Shown here one piece after another: positions 44,554 to 52,910 of a DNA stretch of 64,000 nucleotides. The notes below the pieces were generated by a model. It did not search any database. It saw only the letters and a program-made list of their open reading frames with translations, and was not told the DNA's origin. Source of the stretch: Flavobacterium ginsenosidimutans (GTDB lineage: Bacteria > Bacteroidota > Bacteroidia > Flavobacteriales > Flavobacteriaceae). A program made the position numbers and the translations under genes. Location of the stretch: contig NZ_QJRJ01000078.1 of NCBI RefSeq assembly GCF_003254625.1, positions 62,001-126,000 of the forward strand. The letters are read 5' to 3'. Each line of letters opens with the position of its first letter. Position 1 is the stretch's first letter.

Positions 44554-44653
44554 TGTCATCCTGACGAAGGAAGGATCACACGCGGAAATCGACAAAGATT
44601 GGAGACATACTGTATGGAGTTTCTTGTGTGATCCTTCCTTCGTCAGGATGACA
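44554..44653. repeat. Inverted repeat element with 28-bp perfect arms
   Basis: The left arm 44554-44581 (TGTCATCCTGACGAAGG, then AAGGATCACAC) is the exact reverse complement of the right arm 44626-44653. The 44-nt loop carries no gene. Short TGTCATC...ATGACA elements of this type are typical of flavobacterial intergenic DNA. It lies between convergent genes. Confidence 0.92.
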
Positions 44654-44678
44654 AGATTACTGTGAATAAAAAACAAAA

Positions 44679-44712
44679 AAATCCCAAACTCCAATTGGAA
44701 TTTGGGATTTTT
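44679..44712. terminator. Bidirectional terminator between the DUF1801 and yajC genes
   Basis: AAATCCCAAA (44679-44688) and TTTGGGATTT (44701-44710) flank the palindrome TCCAATTGGA; A- and T-runs on both sides allow use on both strands. It should end the minus-strand yajC transcript. Confidence 0.85.
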
Positions 44713-44732
44713 AAAATATTGTAATTTAAAAA

Positions 44733-45008
44733 TTAAGCTTTTTTATTCAAAGCAGCACTCAATTCTAAAGAGATAGCAGAACGTTCTAATTTTAATTTTC
44801 CAGACATAGTTTCGATTACAACAGTAGTTTCTGCTAATTCAGCAATTTTACCGTGGAAACCACTTTTTGTAACTATTTTATCACCTACTTTTAGGCTGCT
44901 TTCAAATTCTTTTTCGTTTTTAGCTCTTTTTTGCTGTGGTCTAATCATGAAGAAATAGATTACCACGAACATCAAAAGGAATGGCGCAAATTGAGTTAAT
45001 TGTCCCAT
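44733..45008 (-). CDS. yajC: Preprotein translocase accessory subunit YajC
   Basis: A 91-residue protein with one N-terminal membrane segment (FAPFLLMFVVIYFFMIRPQQ) and the hallmark RPQQKRAKNEKEF followed by LKVGDKIVTKSGFHGKI. YajC joins SecDF at the inner-membrane Sec translocon. It lies 122 nt downstream of nusB on the same strand; the gap carries an intergenic repeat. Confidence 0.95.
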   Translation of the reverse strand: MGQLTQFAPFLLMFVVIYFFMIRPQQKRAKNEKEFESSLKVGDKIVTKSGFHGKIAELAETTVVIETMSGKLKLERSAISLELSAALNKKA

Positions 45009-45049
45009 AATTTAAATTTATTTTTGATTTATATTTAATATTCTTTTTT

Positions 45050-45122
45050 AACTCTTCTCCCGAAGCCTCGGGACGCTCAGAGAGACAAAGCAGTTGGAAT
45101 TTGGTATTTAAAAAATTGAAAA
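45050..45122. repeat. Composite intergenic repeat between nusB and yajC
   Basis: The reverse-orientation module CCCGAAGCCTCGGGA (45060-45074) is followed by a truncated CGCTCAGAG and by TTGGAATTTGGTATTT. These are the same units as at 2115-2215 and 17036-17128. Confidence 0.75.
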
Positions 45123-45130
45123 TTTAATTT

Positions 45131-46075
45131 TTACATTAACCCTCTTCCCGCTTTTACCATCTTTTTATTGGCAGTAAGTTCTTTTACAAGATTATCTAAA
45201 ATTCCGTTGATAAAAATACTACTTTTTGGTGTAGAATACTCTTTTGCAATTTCTAAATATTCGTTAAGAGTTACTTTTACTGGAATTGAAGGGAATTTAA
45301 TAAACTCACAAATTGCCATTTTTAAGATAATGGTATCAATTTCAGCAATACGATCACTGTCCCAATTTGGTGTTTTATCTTCATATTCTTTTGCAAATGC
45401 CGTTTCGTTTAGAATTGTTCTTCTAAATAAATCTTTTGCAAAATCTTTATCTTCAACATCTTTATATAATTTTGGCACTCTAAAATCGTCTGGATCTTCC
45501 GTTTTGATTGCTTTCAATTGTTTAACGATATGTGTATTTACAACAGGAATATCATCAACCCAAGTCAATTTATCGTCTTCTAAGTACTCGTATAATTTTT
45601 CATTTGGAACAATAACATTTTCAAACAAATCAATAATAAATTGTCTGTCTTCTTCAAACGTATTTACGTTATTGCTCATATATTTTTGGTAGATATCGCT
45701 TGCTTTAACATCATTTAAAAGCAAAATAATATAATCATCGTTTAATGACCAGTTATTAATTTTACGATTTTCTAAAGCGATACTAAGAGAATTGCTTTCG
45801 GCAAGAAGTTGAAAAATTTTATTCTTTACAAATTTTTCATTCGGATTACGTTCTGCGGCAGTTGCCAGGTGTTTTTTGCTTGACAGATGCAAATAGACAG
45901 CTTCTTTTTTGCAAATTTCTATCAATGAAGAAAGCATTATAAGATATAAGTCCTGAATATTGTCAATGCTGTAGAAAAGAAATTTCTCTTCTTTTTCCAT
46001 GTTATCAGAACCGCTTTGGTGCATTGCATAAATGGATTGCATTACTTTAACGCGTATGTGTCTTCTATTTACCAC
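45131..46075 (-). CDS. nusB: Transcription antitermination factor NusB (long Bacteroidota form)
   Basis: A 314-residue protein. The opening RRHIRVKVMQSIYAMHQSG and the C-terminal half (VKDKDFAKDLFRRTILNE-like stretch, then IDTIILKMAICEFIKFPSIP, then VTLNEYLEIAKEYSTPKSSIFI) match NusB, which binds boxA RNA with NusE and Rho/RNA polymerase for rRNA antitermination. Typical NusB is about 140 residues; an insertion of about 150 residues separates the first helix from the rest, as in other Bacteroidota. The start is GTG at 46075. A -7 element lies upstream. Confidence 0.92.
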   Translation of the reverse strand: MVNRRHIRVKVMQSIYAMHQSGSDNMEKEEKFLFYSIDNIQDLYLIMLSSLIEICKKEAVYLHLSSKKHLATAAERNPNEKFVKNKIFQLLAESNSLSIALENRKINNWSLNDDYIILLLNDVKASDIYQKYMSNNVNTFEEDRQFIIDLFENVIVPNEKLYEYLEDDKLTWVDDIPVVNTHIVKQLKAIKTEDPDDFRVPKLYKDVEDKDFAKDLFRRTILNETAFAKEYEDKTPNWDSDRIAEIDTIILKMAICEFIKFPSIPVKVTLNEYLEIAKEYSTPKSSIFINGILDNLVKELTANKKMVKAGRGLM

Positions 46076-46103
46076 CTTGTAAGAACATTTAAAAATTAGT
46101 CTG

Positions 46104-46111
46104 CAAAAGTA
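46104..46111 (-). promoter_or_regulatory. -7 promoter element of nusB
   Basis: On the minus strand this reads TACTTTTG, fitting TAnnTTTG, 28 nt before the GTG start of nusB. Confidence 0.6.
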
Positions 46112-46184
46112 TAACTTTTGATACGTATTTTAAAATTAATTCGTAAAAAAGTAGTTGTTTTAGTGGTCTTTTTTATTTAGTTTT

Positions 46185-46262
46185 CAGTCCCAGTCCCAGT
46201 TTTCAGTATTTAGCGAAAACAAAAAAGTCACAGTTTCCAGATAAACTGAAAACTGTGACTGT
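46185..46262 (-). terminator. Terminator of the leucine-type dehydrogenase gene, within a repeat element
   Basis: AGTCACAGTTT (46226-46236) and AAACTGTGACT (46250-46260) form an 11-bp stem; the A-run at 46219-46226 becomes a T-run on the minus strand. Tandem AGTCCC units (46187-46200) adjoin it. A sister element lies at 51355-51411. Confidence 0.8.
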
Positions 46263-46282
46263 AAACTGAGTACTAAAAAAAA

Positions 46283-47389
46283 TTACTTAGAAGCGTTCTC
46301 GATTCTTCTTTGATCGATACGATTTTGAGCAATAGTAAGAGCCGCTTTATGCGTTGTAATTCCGTTTTTAGCAGCGAAATCTATAATTTCTAAAGTTGTA
46401 TTGTAGATATTTTCTGTCTTAGTCATGATTTCAGCTTTACCGTAGTTAGCTAATTCAGCATAAACATTGATAATTCCACCAGCGTTGATTAAGAAATCTG
46501 GAGCATATAAAATTCCTCTTTCTTGTAATCTTGCACCGTGAACATTCTCATCAGCTAATTGATTGTTGGCAGCACCAGCAATAACTTTAGCTTTAATTTT
46601 ATCTACTGTATTATCATTGATTGTTGCTCCCATCGCACATGGCGCGTAGATATCAACATCTGCAGTATATAAATCTTCACCAGTATAGATAGTTGCATTG
46701 TATTTTGAAGCAACTTGAAATAATTTTTCTTCGTTGATATCAGAAATAGTTACCTGCGCTCCTTCTTTAGTTAAATATTCAACCAAAGTTTCACCTACGT
46801 GCCCGATTCCTTGTACTAGAACTTTTTTACCGTCTAAAACATCAGAACCAAACTGACTTTTAGCAGCTGCTTTCATACCTAGATAAACTCCGTAAGCTGT
46901 TACAGGAGAAGGATTTCCAGAACCACCTCTTTCCTCAGAAATTCCAGTAACATAAGGCGTTACATCTCTTACAGTATCCATGTCTTTAGTTTCCATTCCG
47001 ACATCTTCTGCAGTGATATATCTTCCGCTTAATGAGTGAACAAACTCTCCAAACTTACGCATTAATTCAGGTGTTTTTTGCGTTTTAGCATCACCAATAA
47101 TAACTGCTTTACCTCCACCAATATTAAGTCCAGTAATAGCAGATTTAAAAGTCATACCTCTCGAAAGACGTAAAACATCATTTAAAGCCTCCCATTCCGT
47201 GTTGTAATTCCACATTCTGGTTCCTCCCAAAGCTGGCCCCATAACTGAATTATGAATACCAATAATTGCTTTTAAACCTGTATCTTTGTCATTGCAAAAT
47301 ACAATTTGTTCGTGATCGTCAAAAGATAACTGTCCAAAAACAGGATCCATTTTTTGAAGTTCCTTTCCAGTTGCGAAAGTTGCATCCAT
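46283..47389 (-). CDS. Leu/Phe/Val/Glu dehydrogenase family protein (leucine dehydrogenase-like)
   Basis: A 368-residue amino acid dehydrogenase that deaminates branched-chain or related amino acids with NAD. Substrate-site GGGKAVIIGD holds Lys94; AEDVGMETKDMD and GVYLGMKAA follow; the NAD site is VLVQGIGHVGETLVEYL (residues about 187-203). It would feed branched-chain fatty acid or energy metabolism. Monocistronic, with a strong terminator; an AT-rich gap of about 200 nt separates it from the divergent ABC gene. Confidence 0.93.
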   Translation of the reverse strand: MDATFATGKELQKMDPVFGQLSFDDHEQIVFCNDKDTGLKAIIGIHNSVMGPALGGTRMWNYNTEWEALNDVLRLSRGMTFKSAITGLNIGGGKAVIIGDAKTQKTPELMRKFGEFVHSLSGRYITAEDVGMETKDMDTVRDVTPYVTGISEERGGSGNPSPVTAYGVYLGMKAAAKSQFGSDVLDGKKVLVQGIGHVGETLVEYLTKEGAQVTISDINEEKLFQVASKYNATIYTGEDLYTADVDIYAPCAMGATINDNTVDKIKAKVIAGAANNQLADENVHGARLQERGILYAPDFLINAGGIINVYAELANYGKAEIMTKTENIYNTTLEIIDFAAKNGITTHKAALTIAQNRIDQRRIENASK

Positions 47390-47592
47390 AGCGCTAGTAT
47401 AAATTAGTTAAAATTATGAATTCGTCAAAAAGACTTCTCAAACATAATTAAAAAATACACATGTGCTAATTTTTTATCTTTAAAATAACAATATTACAAT
47501 ATAATTGTTTTGATTAAATCGCAAATTATTATAATTTTATTTAATAATAATTCTTAAATACAAAACAATTCAATATCAGATTTCTTAAAAAA

Positions 47593-49371
47593 ATGAAAGA
47601 ATTAAGCTATTTAAACAAATATTTCATTAAATATAAATACAGTTTTTCGTTAGGTATTTTAATCACCATAATCGCACAAATATTTTCGTTATTTACTCCA
47701 AAGCTTATCAGTAAGTCTTTAAACGCAATTGAGAATTTTGACAAATTATCTGCTGCAGAGCAAAAATCGGAAATAGTAATAGCAACTTTTCGTCAGGATC
47801 TTATTCATAATGTGCTACTTATCATTGGAACTACGATTGTTGCTGGATTTTTAACCTTTTTAATGCGTCAGACTTTAATTGTAATGTCTCGTCATATTGA
47901 GTTTGATTTAAAAAATGAAGTTTTCAGACAATACGAGAATCTTTCGCAAAATTTCTACAAACAAAATAGAACTGGCGACTTAATGAACCGTATTAGCGAA
48001 GACGTTTCAAAAGTCCGCATGTATGTCGGGCCAGCAGTAATGTATACTATTAATACATTTATTCGTTTTGCGATCGTTATATTATATATGTATAATGTAT
48101 CACCTCTTCTTACCTTATATACTATATTGCCATTGCCGATTCTTTCGTATTGCATTTTCAAATTAAGTTCTGAAATCAATAAAAGAAGTACAACTTTCCA
48201 ACAATATCTTTCTAAAGTATCCAGTTTTACTCAGGAAATCTTTTCGGGAATTCGCGTTATTAAAGCCTATTCTTTAGAAAATCAGCACCAAAATAATATG
48301 ATTGATCTTGCCGAAGAAAGCAAACGTAAAAGTTTAAGTCTTGCAAGAGTTCAATCTTTGTTTGGCCCGTTGATGATTGCCCTTATCGGAATCAGTAACT
48401 TGGTTGTAATTTATTTTGGAGGCGTAATGTACATTAACGGAAGTATTCCAAACATTGGAACAATTGCTGAGTTTATTTTATATGTAAATATGCTGACTTG
48501 GCCAGTTGCTTCTTTAGGCTGGGTTTCTTCAATGGTTCAAGAAGCTGAAGCTTCTCAAAAACGTTTAAATGAATTTTTGAAAATTGAACCGGAAATCAAA
48601 AACAAAAACGAAGATTCATCAGACATACAAGGAAATATTACTTTCGAAAATGTTTCTTTTACTTATAAAGACACTAATATTGAAGCGTTAAAAAATGTTT
48701 CTTTCACAGTAAAAAAAGGAGAAACATTAGCAATATTAGGAAAGACAGGTTCTGGAAAATCGACTATTCTATCTTTGATTTCGAGATTATATGATGTCGC
48801 GGAAGGTGATATTAAAATTGATGAAAGAGAAATCAGTTCTTTAAACTTAAATGATCTTCGAAATAATATCGGAATCGTTCCTCAAGATGCTTTTTTGTTT
48901 TCGGATACTATTAAAAACAATATCAAATTCGGAAATCAAAATGCAACAGATGAAGATGTAATCGAAGCTTCAAAAAATGCTGTTGTTCATGACAATATTA
49001 TTGCTTTCAACAAACAATATGACACCATTTTAGGAGAAAGAGGAATTACACTTTCGGGCGGGCAAAAACAGCGTGTTTCGATTGCGAGAGCGATTATAAA
49101 AAATCCAGCAATCTTACTTTTTGACGACTGTCTATCTGCAGTTGATACCGAAACTGAAGAGTTGATTTTGAATAATTTATTTGAAATTTCTAAAGATAAA
49201 ACCACCATAATTGTAAGCCATCGAGTATCATCTGCCAAAAATGCAGACAAAATTATTATTTTAGAAGATGGTAAGATAATTCAACAAGGTTCTCATAATC
49301 AATTAATAAATCAAGAAGGATATTATTCAGCGTTATATTTAAAACAACTTTCGGAAAAAGAATTACTTTAA
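47593..49371 (+). CDS. ABC transporter, fused permease and ATP-binding domains (ABCB/MsbA-like)
   Basis: A 592-residue half-transporter. Six membrane segments in the first 320 residues, then an ATPase domain: Walker A LGKTGSGKST, Q-loop GIVPQDAFLF, signature LSGGQKQRVSIARAI and Walker B ILLFDDCLSAVD. The usual catalytic Glu after Walker B is Asp (FDD), as in the non-catalytic half of heterodimeric exporters. No partner half-transporter is seen nearby. It should export lipids, drugs or peptides. Starts after a gap of about 200 nt shared with the divergent dehydrogenase gene. Confidence 0.93.
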   Translation: MKELSYLNKYFIKYKYSFSLGILITIIAQIFSLFTPKLISKSLNAIENFDKLSAAEQKSEIVIATFRQDLIHNVLLIIGTTIVAGFLTFLMRQTLIVMSRHIEFDLKNEVFRQYENLSQNFYKQNRTGDLMNRISEDVSKVRMYVGPAVMYTINTFIRFAIVILYMYNVSPLLTLYTILPLPILSYCIFKLSSEINKRSTTFQQYLSKVSSFTQEIFSGIRVIKAYSLENQHQNNMIDLAEESKRKSLSLARVQSLFGPLMIALIGISNLVVIYFGGVMYINGSIPNIGTIAEFILYVNMLTWPVASLGWVSSMVQEAEASQKRLNEFLKIEPEIKNKNEDSSDIQGNITFENVSFTYKDTNIEALKNVSFTVKKGETLAILGKTGSGKSTILSLISRLYDVAEGDIKIDEREISSLNLNDLRNNIGIVPQDAFLFSDTIKNNIKFGNQNATDEDVIEASKNAVVHDNIIAFNKQYDTILGERGITLSGGQKQRVSIARAIIKNPAILLFDDCLSAVDTETEELILNNLFEISKDKTTIIVSHRVSSAKNADKIIILEDGKIIQQGSHNQLINQEGYYSALYLKQLSEKELL

Positions 49372-49424
49372 TTGTTGCGTAATAGATAATTTTTTATGAT
49401 TTTTGAGTACTATTAATTCCAAAA

Positions 49425-49808
49425 ATGATAGAACGTATTATGAGAGAAAATGACATGTTAGAAAAAGAAGAGATTTTTTCTAAAGTATTACGAGCAGGAA
49501 GAAGAACTTATTTCTTTGATGTGAGAGCTACCAAAGCTGATGATTATTACATTACTATTACCGAAAGCAAAAAATTTACTGAGGAAGATGGTTCTTTTCA
49601 CTTCAAAAAACACAAAATTTACTTATACAAAGAAGATTTTAGTGCTTTCGCCGAAATATTAGAGGAAATGACTTCTTATGTTTTGAACCACAAAGGCGAA
49701 GAAGTAATTTCTGAAAGACATCAAAAAGATTTTAAGAAAGAATACAGCTCTGAAAAAGCTGAAGGTCAAAGATCTAGTTTTACAGATATCGATTTTGATG
49801 ATATTTAA
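49425..49808 (+). CDS. DUF3276/PUR-domain nucleic-acid-binding protein
   Basis: A 127-residue protein with the DUF3276 pattern: EIFSKVLRAGRRTYFFDVRA, then DDYYITITESKKF, then HKIYLYKEDFSAFAEILEEM. DUF3276 is a prokaryotic PUR-type fold related to Pur-alpha and binds DNA or RNA. ATG 49425 is used; ATG 49440 (MRENDML) is possible. The gene follows the ABC gene by 53 nt and ends in a terminator. Confidence 0.92.
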   Translation: MIERIMRENDMLEKEEIFSKVLRAGRRTYFFDVRATKADDYYITITESKKFTEEDGSFHFKKHKIYLYKEDFSAFAEILEEMTSYVLNHKGEEVISERHQKDFKKEYSSEKAEGQRSSFTDIDFDDI

Positions 49809-49832
49809 TCAAAATCATCTATATAAAGTAGG

Positions 49833-49868
49833 AGTCCAATTTGTTCTGCATTTTGGACTTTTTTTATA
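49833..49868 (+). terminator. Terminator after the DUF3276 gene
   Basis: AGTCCAA (49833-49839) and TTGGACT (49853-49859) pair around a 13-nt loop, followed by a T-run. Confidence 0.8.
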
Positions 49869-49880
49869 TATTAATTTATA

Positions 49881-49912
49881 ATTTTAGATTTTAGACTTCA
49901 GATTTTAGATTT
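49881..49912 (+). repeat. Short GATTTTA-type heptamer run
   Basis: ATTTTAGATTTTAGACTTCA then GATTTTAGATTTT is a degenerate copy of the heptamer array at 16947-17015. Confidence 0.75.
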
Positions 49913-49958
49913 TCTCAAATCACCTAAATTCAAAGTAATACAATTCAATACTTATAAA

Positions 49959-50783
49959 ATGAAAAAATTAATAGTTCTTTTAAGTTTCTTCTTCTTTGTA
50001 ATTTCCCTTTCTGCACAGAATACAGAATATGAAACGAAAAACAATATCCAATATTATAATGCTACTGTAAATAAATCTGATAAATATATCGGCGAAAGAT
50101 GTGTTTTAGATATTTATTATCCAAAAAACAAAACCGGTTTTGCCACAATCGTTTGGTTTCACGGTGGCGGATTAACTGGCGGAAACAAAGAAATTCCTGA
50201 AGCATTAAAAAATAAAGGTTTTGCTATTATTGGTGTAAATTATAGATTATCTCCAAAAGCAAAAGCTGAAAAAGCTATAGAAGATGCTGCTGCAGCTGTT
50301 GCATGGACTTTTAACAACATTGCAAATTATGGCGGTGACAGAACTCAGATTTTCGTTTCTGGACATTCTGCGGGAGGATATTTAGGAATGATGATTGGTC
50401 TGGATAAAAAATGGCTACAAAAAGAAAACATTGATGCGAATCAAATTGCTGGACTTATTCCGTTTAGCGGACAATGTATTACACATTTTGAAATTAGGAG
50501 AGAAAACGGAATTCCAGAAAAACAGCCAACAATTGACGAATTTGCTCCTTTATATCACGTTCGCGCGGATGCTCCTCCATTATTGTTAATTACTGGAGAT
50601 CGCGAATTAGAAATGTTGGGACGTTATGAAGAAAACGCGTACATGGCTAGAATGATGAAATTGATTGGTCACACGCAAACTAAATTATATGAATTAGACG
50701 GTTACGGTCACGGAATGACAGAACCTGGTTTTCCGCTTTTAGTAAATGAAGTAAACCGAATTTTAAAAGAACGCAAAAAATAA
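49959..50783 (+). CDS. Exported alpha/beta hydrolase (carboxylesterase-like)
   Basis: A 274-residue protein with a signal peptide (ending FVISLSAQ near residue 20). HGGGLTGGNKEIPE is the oxyanion-hole motif of HSL/carboxylesterase-type hydrolases; FVSGHSAGGYLGMM carries the nucleophile Ser; ITGDRELEMLGRYEENA and DGYGHGMTEPG give the Asp and His. It should hydrolyse an ester in the periplasm. A second hydrolase gene follows after 24 nt. Confidence 0.9.
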   Translation: MKKLIVLLSFFFFVISLSAQNTEYETKNNIQYYNATVNKSDKYIGERCVLDIYYPKNKTGFATIVWFHGGGLTGGNKEIPEALKNKGFAIIGVNYRLSPKAKAEKAIEDAAAAVAWTFNNIANYGGDRTQIFVSGHSAGGYLGMMIGLDKKWLQKENIDANQIAGLIPFSGQCITHFEIRRENGIPEKQPTIDEFAPLYHVRADAPPLLLITGDRELEMLGRYEENAYMARMMKLIGHTQTKLYELDGYGHGMTEPGFPLLVNEVNRILKERKK

Positions 50784-50807
50784 TCACTAAATAAAAATTC
50801 CACGGCA

Positions 50808-51353
50808 ATGGAGACACAACTATTAATTATACCAGGACTTGGAGATTCTGGAGAAAAACATTGGCAGACCTTTTGGCACGAAAAATTCGAAAACTCAATT
50901 CGTGTTGTACAAGATAATTGGGACGAACCAATTCGAGAAGAATGGCTTGACAGATTAAACGAGAACATCTTAAAACTTAACAAACCAACTATTTTAGTTG
51001 CACACAGTTTAGCTGTTTCATTGGTTTTGCATTGGGCAGAAAAAAATAATAATCCAAAAATAGTTGGTGCTTTTTTAGTCGCACCAGCAGATGTTGATTC
51101 ACCTCAGCACACACCAGAATGTACTAGAAATTTTTCGCCAATCCCGCTTTATAAATTACCTTTTCCATCGGTTGTTGTTGCAAGCGAAAATGATCCTTAC
51201 GCTTCTTTCGAAAGAAAAAAATACTTCGCAGAAAAATGGGGAAGCGATTTTGTAAATATCGGCCAGCAAGGACACATTAACTCCGATTCTGATTTAAAAT
51301 ATTGGGAAGAAGGGCAGTTGATATTACAGAAATTGATTAAAAAGATTAGTTAA
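50808..51353 (+). CDS. RBBP9/YdeN-family alpha/beta hydrolase
   Basis: A 181-residue small serine hydrolase with LLIIPGLGDSGEKHWQTFW, LVAHSLAVSLVLHW (nucleophile Ser), VVASENDPYASFERKKYFAE (Asp) and GQQGHINSDSDL (His). This is the YdeN/RBBP9 branch, cytoplasmic and of unknown substrate. It lies 24 nt after the exported hydrolase gene and probably shares its transcript. Confidence 0.9.
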   Translation: METQLLIIPGLGDSGEKHWQTFWHEKFENSIRVVQDNWDEPIREEWLDRLNENILKLNKPTILVAHSLAVSLVLHWAEKNNNPKIVGAFLVAPADVDSPQHTPECTRNFSPIPLYKLPFPSVVVASENDPYASFERKKYFAEKWGSDFVNIGQQGHINSDSDLKYWEEGQLILQKLIKKIS

Positions 51354-51354
51354 G

Positions 51355-51420
51355 TTTTCAGTCGCAGTCTCAGTAAACAGTCTAGAACTGAAAACTGCGA
51401 CTGCGACTGAATACTAAAAA
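51355..51420. repeat. Inverted repeat of the CAGTCGCAGT type between convergent genes
   Basis: TTCAGTCGCAGT (51357-51368) and ACTGCGACTGAA (51400-51411) pair perfectly over 12 bp, with tandem CAGTCNNCAGT units. It is the same class as the element at 46185-46262 and is likely a terminator for the convergent genes. Confidence 0.75.
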
Positions 51421-51422
51421 AA

Positions 51423-51758
51423 CTAACCAATACGCAAACCATTTGGTATCTTAAAATCCGGAGCTAATAAAATAACATCTCCGCCCTCGCCTACAGCGCC
51501 AAGAACTAGGCATTCACTCATAAATTTTCCGATTTGTTTTTTCGGGAAATTTACAACCGCTACAATCTGGCGATTAATTAAATCTTCTTTCTGATATCTT
51601 TTGGTAATTTGTGCCGATGATTTTCTAATTCCGATTTCTGAACCAAAATCAATTGTAAGCTGAAATGCTGGTTTCCTTGCTTCGGGAAAATCGTTTACTT
51701 CTATAATTGTTCCGACGCGCATATCTGTGCGTTCAAATTCATTCCAGGTTAAATCCAT
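51423..51758 (-). CDS. tRNA-binding-domain protein (CsaA-like)
   Basis: A 111-residue OB-fold protein of the CsaA/methionyl-tRNA-synthetase-beta-like family: FERTDMRVGTIIEVNDFPEA, SSAQITKRYQKEDLINRQIV and LVLGAVGEGGDVILLAPD. In Bacillus CsaA is a chaperone-like export factor; in others a tRNA-binding module. Whether it binds tRNA or proteins here is undecided. It overlaps nothing and is convergent with the hydrolase gene. Confidence 0.93.
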   Translation of the reverse strand: MDLTWNEFERTDMRVGTIIEVNDFPEARKPAFQLTIDFGSEIGIRKSSAQITKRYQKEDLINRQIVAVVNFPKKQIGKFMSECLVLGAVGEGGDVILLAPDFKIPNGLRIG

Positions 51759-51889
51759 TTTTAAATTGTATTATTTACAAACCTATAAATTTTGTAATTA
51801 ATGCGCCTAATTCTATAACCTATTTCTTTTTCTTTAAATCTAATTTTACGAGAAGAAAAAATGAAAATACTCACGTAAAAAGATATAAC

Positions 51890-52783
51890 ATGGAACATAC
51901 TGAACCAAATGCATGCATGTCAATCAAAGATTTTGAATCTAATCTAAAACAGGTTCATACTGATAAATATATAGAAACTGCCCAAAATGTTAGACTTTAT
52001 GTTAAAGATTATGGTCAAGGAAAACCTGTGATTCTAATTCACGGCTGGCCACTTTCTAATGAAATGTGGGAATATCAAATAGATCATTTAGTACAAAACA
52101 ATTATCGTGTTATTGCCTACGATCGCCGTGGATTCGGGAAATCTTCTCAGCCTTGGGACGGTTACGATTATGATACTTTGACAGATGATCTTAAAGAAAT
52201 TATTGAACAACTAGAATTGGAAGACGTAACCCTTGTCGGTTTCTCAATGGGCGGTGGCGAAGTGGTTCGTTATTTCAGCCGTCATGGCGGAAAAGGAGTT
52301 ACAAAAGCAGCTTTGATTTCGTCAATCATTCCGTTTCTGTTAAAAACGCATGATAATCCAGACGGACATCCAAAAGAAAAAAGTGAAAATACTGCAATGG
52401 CAATTAAAGAAGATCGAATTGGTTTTGTAGACAATTTCGGAAAAACATTTTTTGGTGTAAATATCATCAACAAACCAATTAGCACGCCTTTATTAGAATA
52501 TTATAGAAATTTATGTTCCGTGGCTTCTCCAAGAGCTACTTTAAAATGCGCTGAATCTTTTTCATACACGGATTTTAGAGATGAAGTAGATTTCATTAAA
52601 GTTCCAACTCTAATTATTCACGGAGACGACGATAAAATTGTACCAATTGATCTTACTTCAAGAAAAGCAGCAAAATCAATTGCAAATAATACTTACATTG
52701 AATATGAAGGAGCGCCACACGGCTTATTTTACACCGATAGAGAAAAGCTAAATGAAGATTTATTAGATTTTTTGAATTCATAA
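51890..52783 (+). CDS. Alpha/beta hydrolase, chloroperoxidase-like
   Basis: A 297-residue protein from ATG 51890 (MEHTEPNACMSIKDFES); upstream in-frame codons belong to an AT-rich leader. VILIHGWPLSNEMWEYQ (oxyanion hole), YDRRGFGKSSQPWDGYDYD, LVGFSMGGGEVVRYFS (nucleophile Ser), IIHGDDDKIVP (Asp) and YEGAPHGLFYTDR (His) are hallmarks of non-haem chloroperoxidase/esterase enzymes. No signal peptide; cytoplasmic. Terminator directly after the stop. Confidence 0.9.
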   Translation: MEHTEPNACMSIKDFESNLKQVHTDKYIETAQNVRLYVKDYGQGKPVILIHGWPLSNEMWEYQIDHLVQNNYRVIAYDRRGFGKSSQPWDGYDYDTLTDDLKEIIEQLELEDVTLVGFSMGGGEVVRYFSRHGGKGVTKAALISSIIPFLLKTHDNPDGHPKEKSENTAMAIKEDRIGFVDNFGKTFFGVNIINKPISTPLLEYYRNLCSVASPRATLKCAESFSYTDFRDEVDFIKVPTLIIHGDDDKIVPIDLTSRKAAKSIANNTYIEYEGAPHGLFYTDREKLNEDLLDFLNS

Positions 52784-52790
52784 AAATTAA

Positions 52791-52850
52791 AAAAAGTATC
52801 CAAAGAAGCAAGCTGTTGTGGCTAACTGCTTTCTTTGGATACTTTTTATT
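52791..52850 (+). terminator. Terminator after the chloroperoxidase-like gene
   Basis: AAAAAGTATCCAAAGAAGCA (52791-52810) pairs with TGCTTTCTTTGGATACTTTTT (52827-52847) over 20 bp with a single bulge. Because the hairpin covers any upstream start of the next gene, that gene cannot begin at 52818. Confidence 0.93.
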
Positions 52851-52910
52851 CTTGTGCTCTTTTATTTACAGTTTTTTAAAGCTATTTTTGAAAATCAAAT
52901 TTCAAATAAA

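Noticed and set aside
51707..51889. 61-residue extension of the chloroperoxidase-like gene
   Set aside because: The region overlaps the divergent csaA-like gene's start and has no homology-like features; ATG 51890 fits the family.
52818..52910. Extended start of the redoxin gene with a membrane helix
   Set aside because: The region is a perfect terminator hairpin of the previous gene, and the ATG at 52911 gives a normal redoxin N-terminus.
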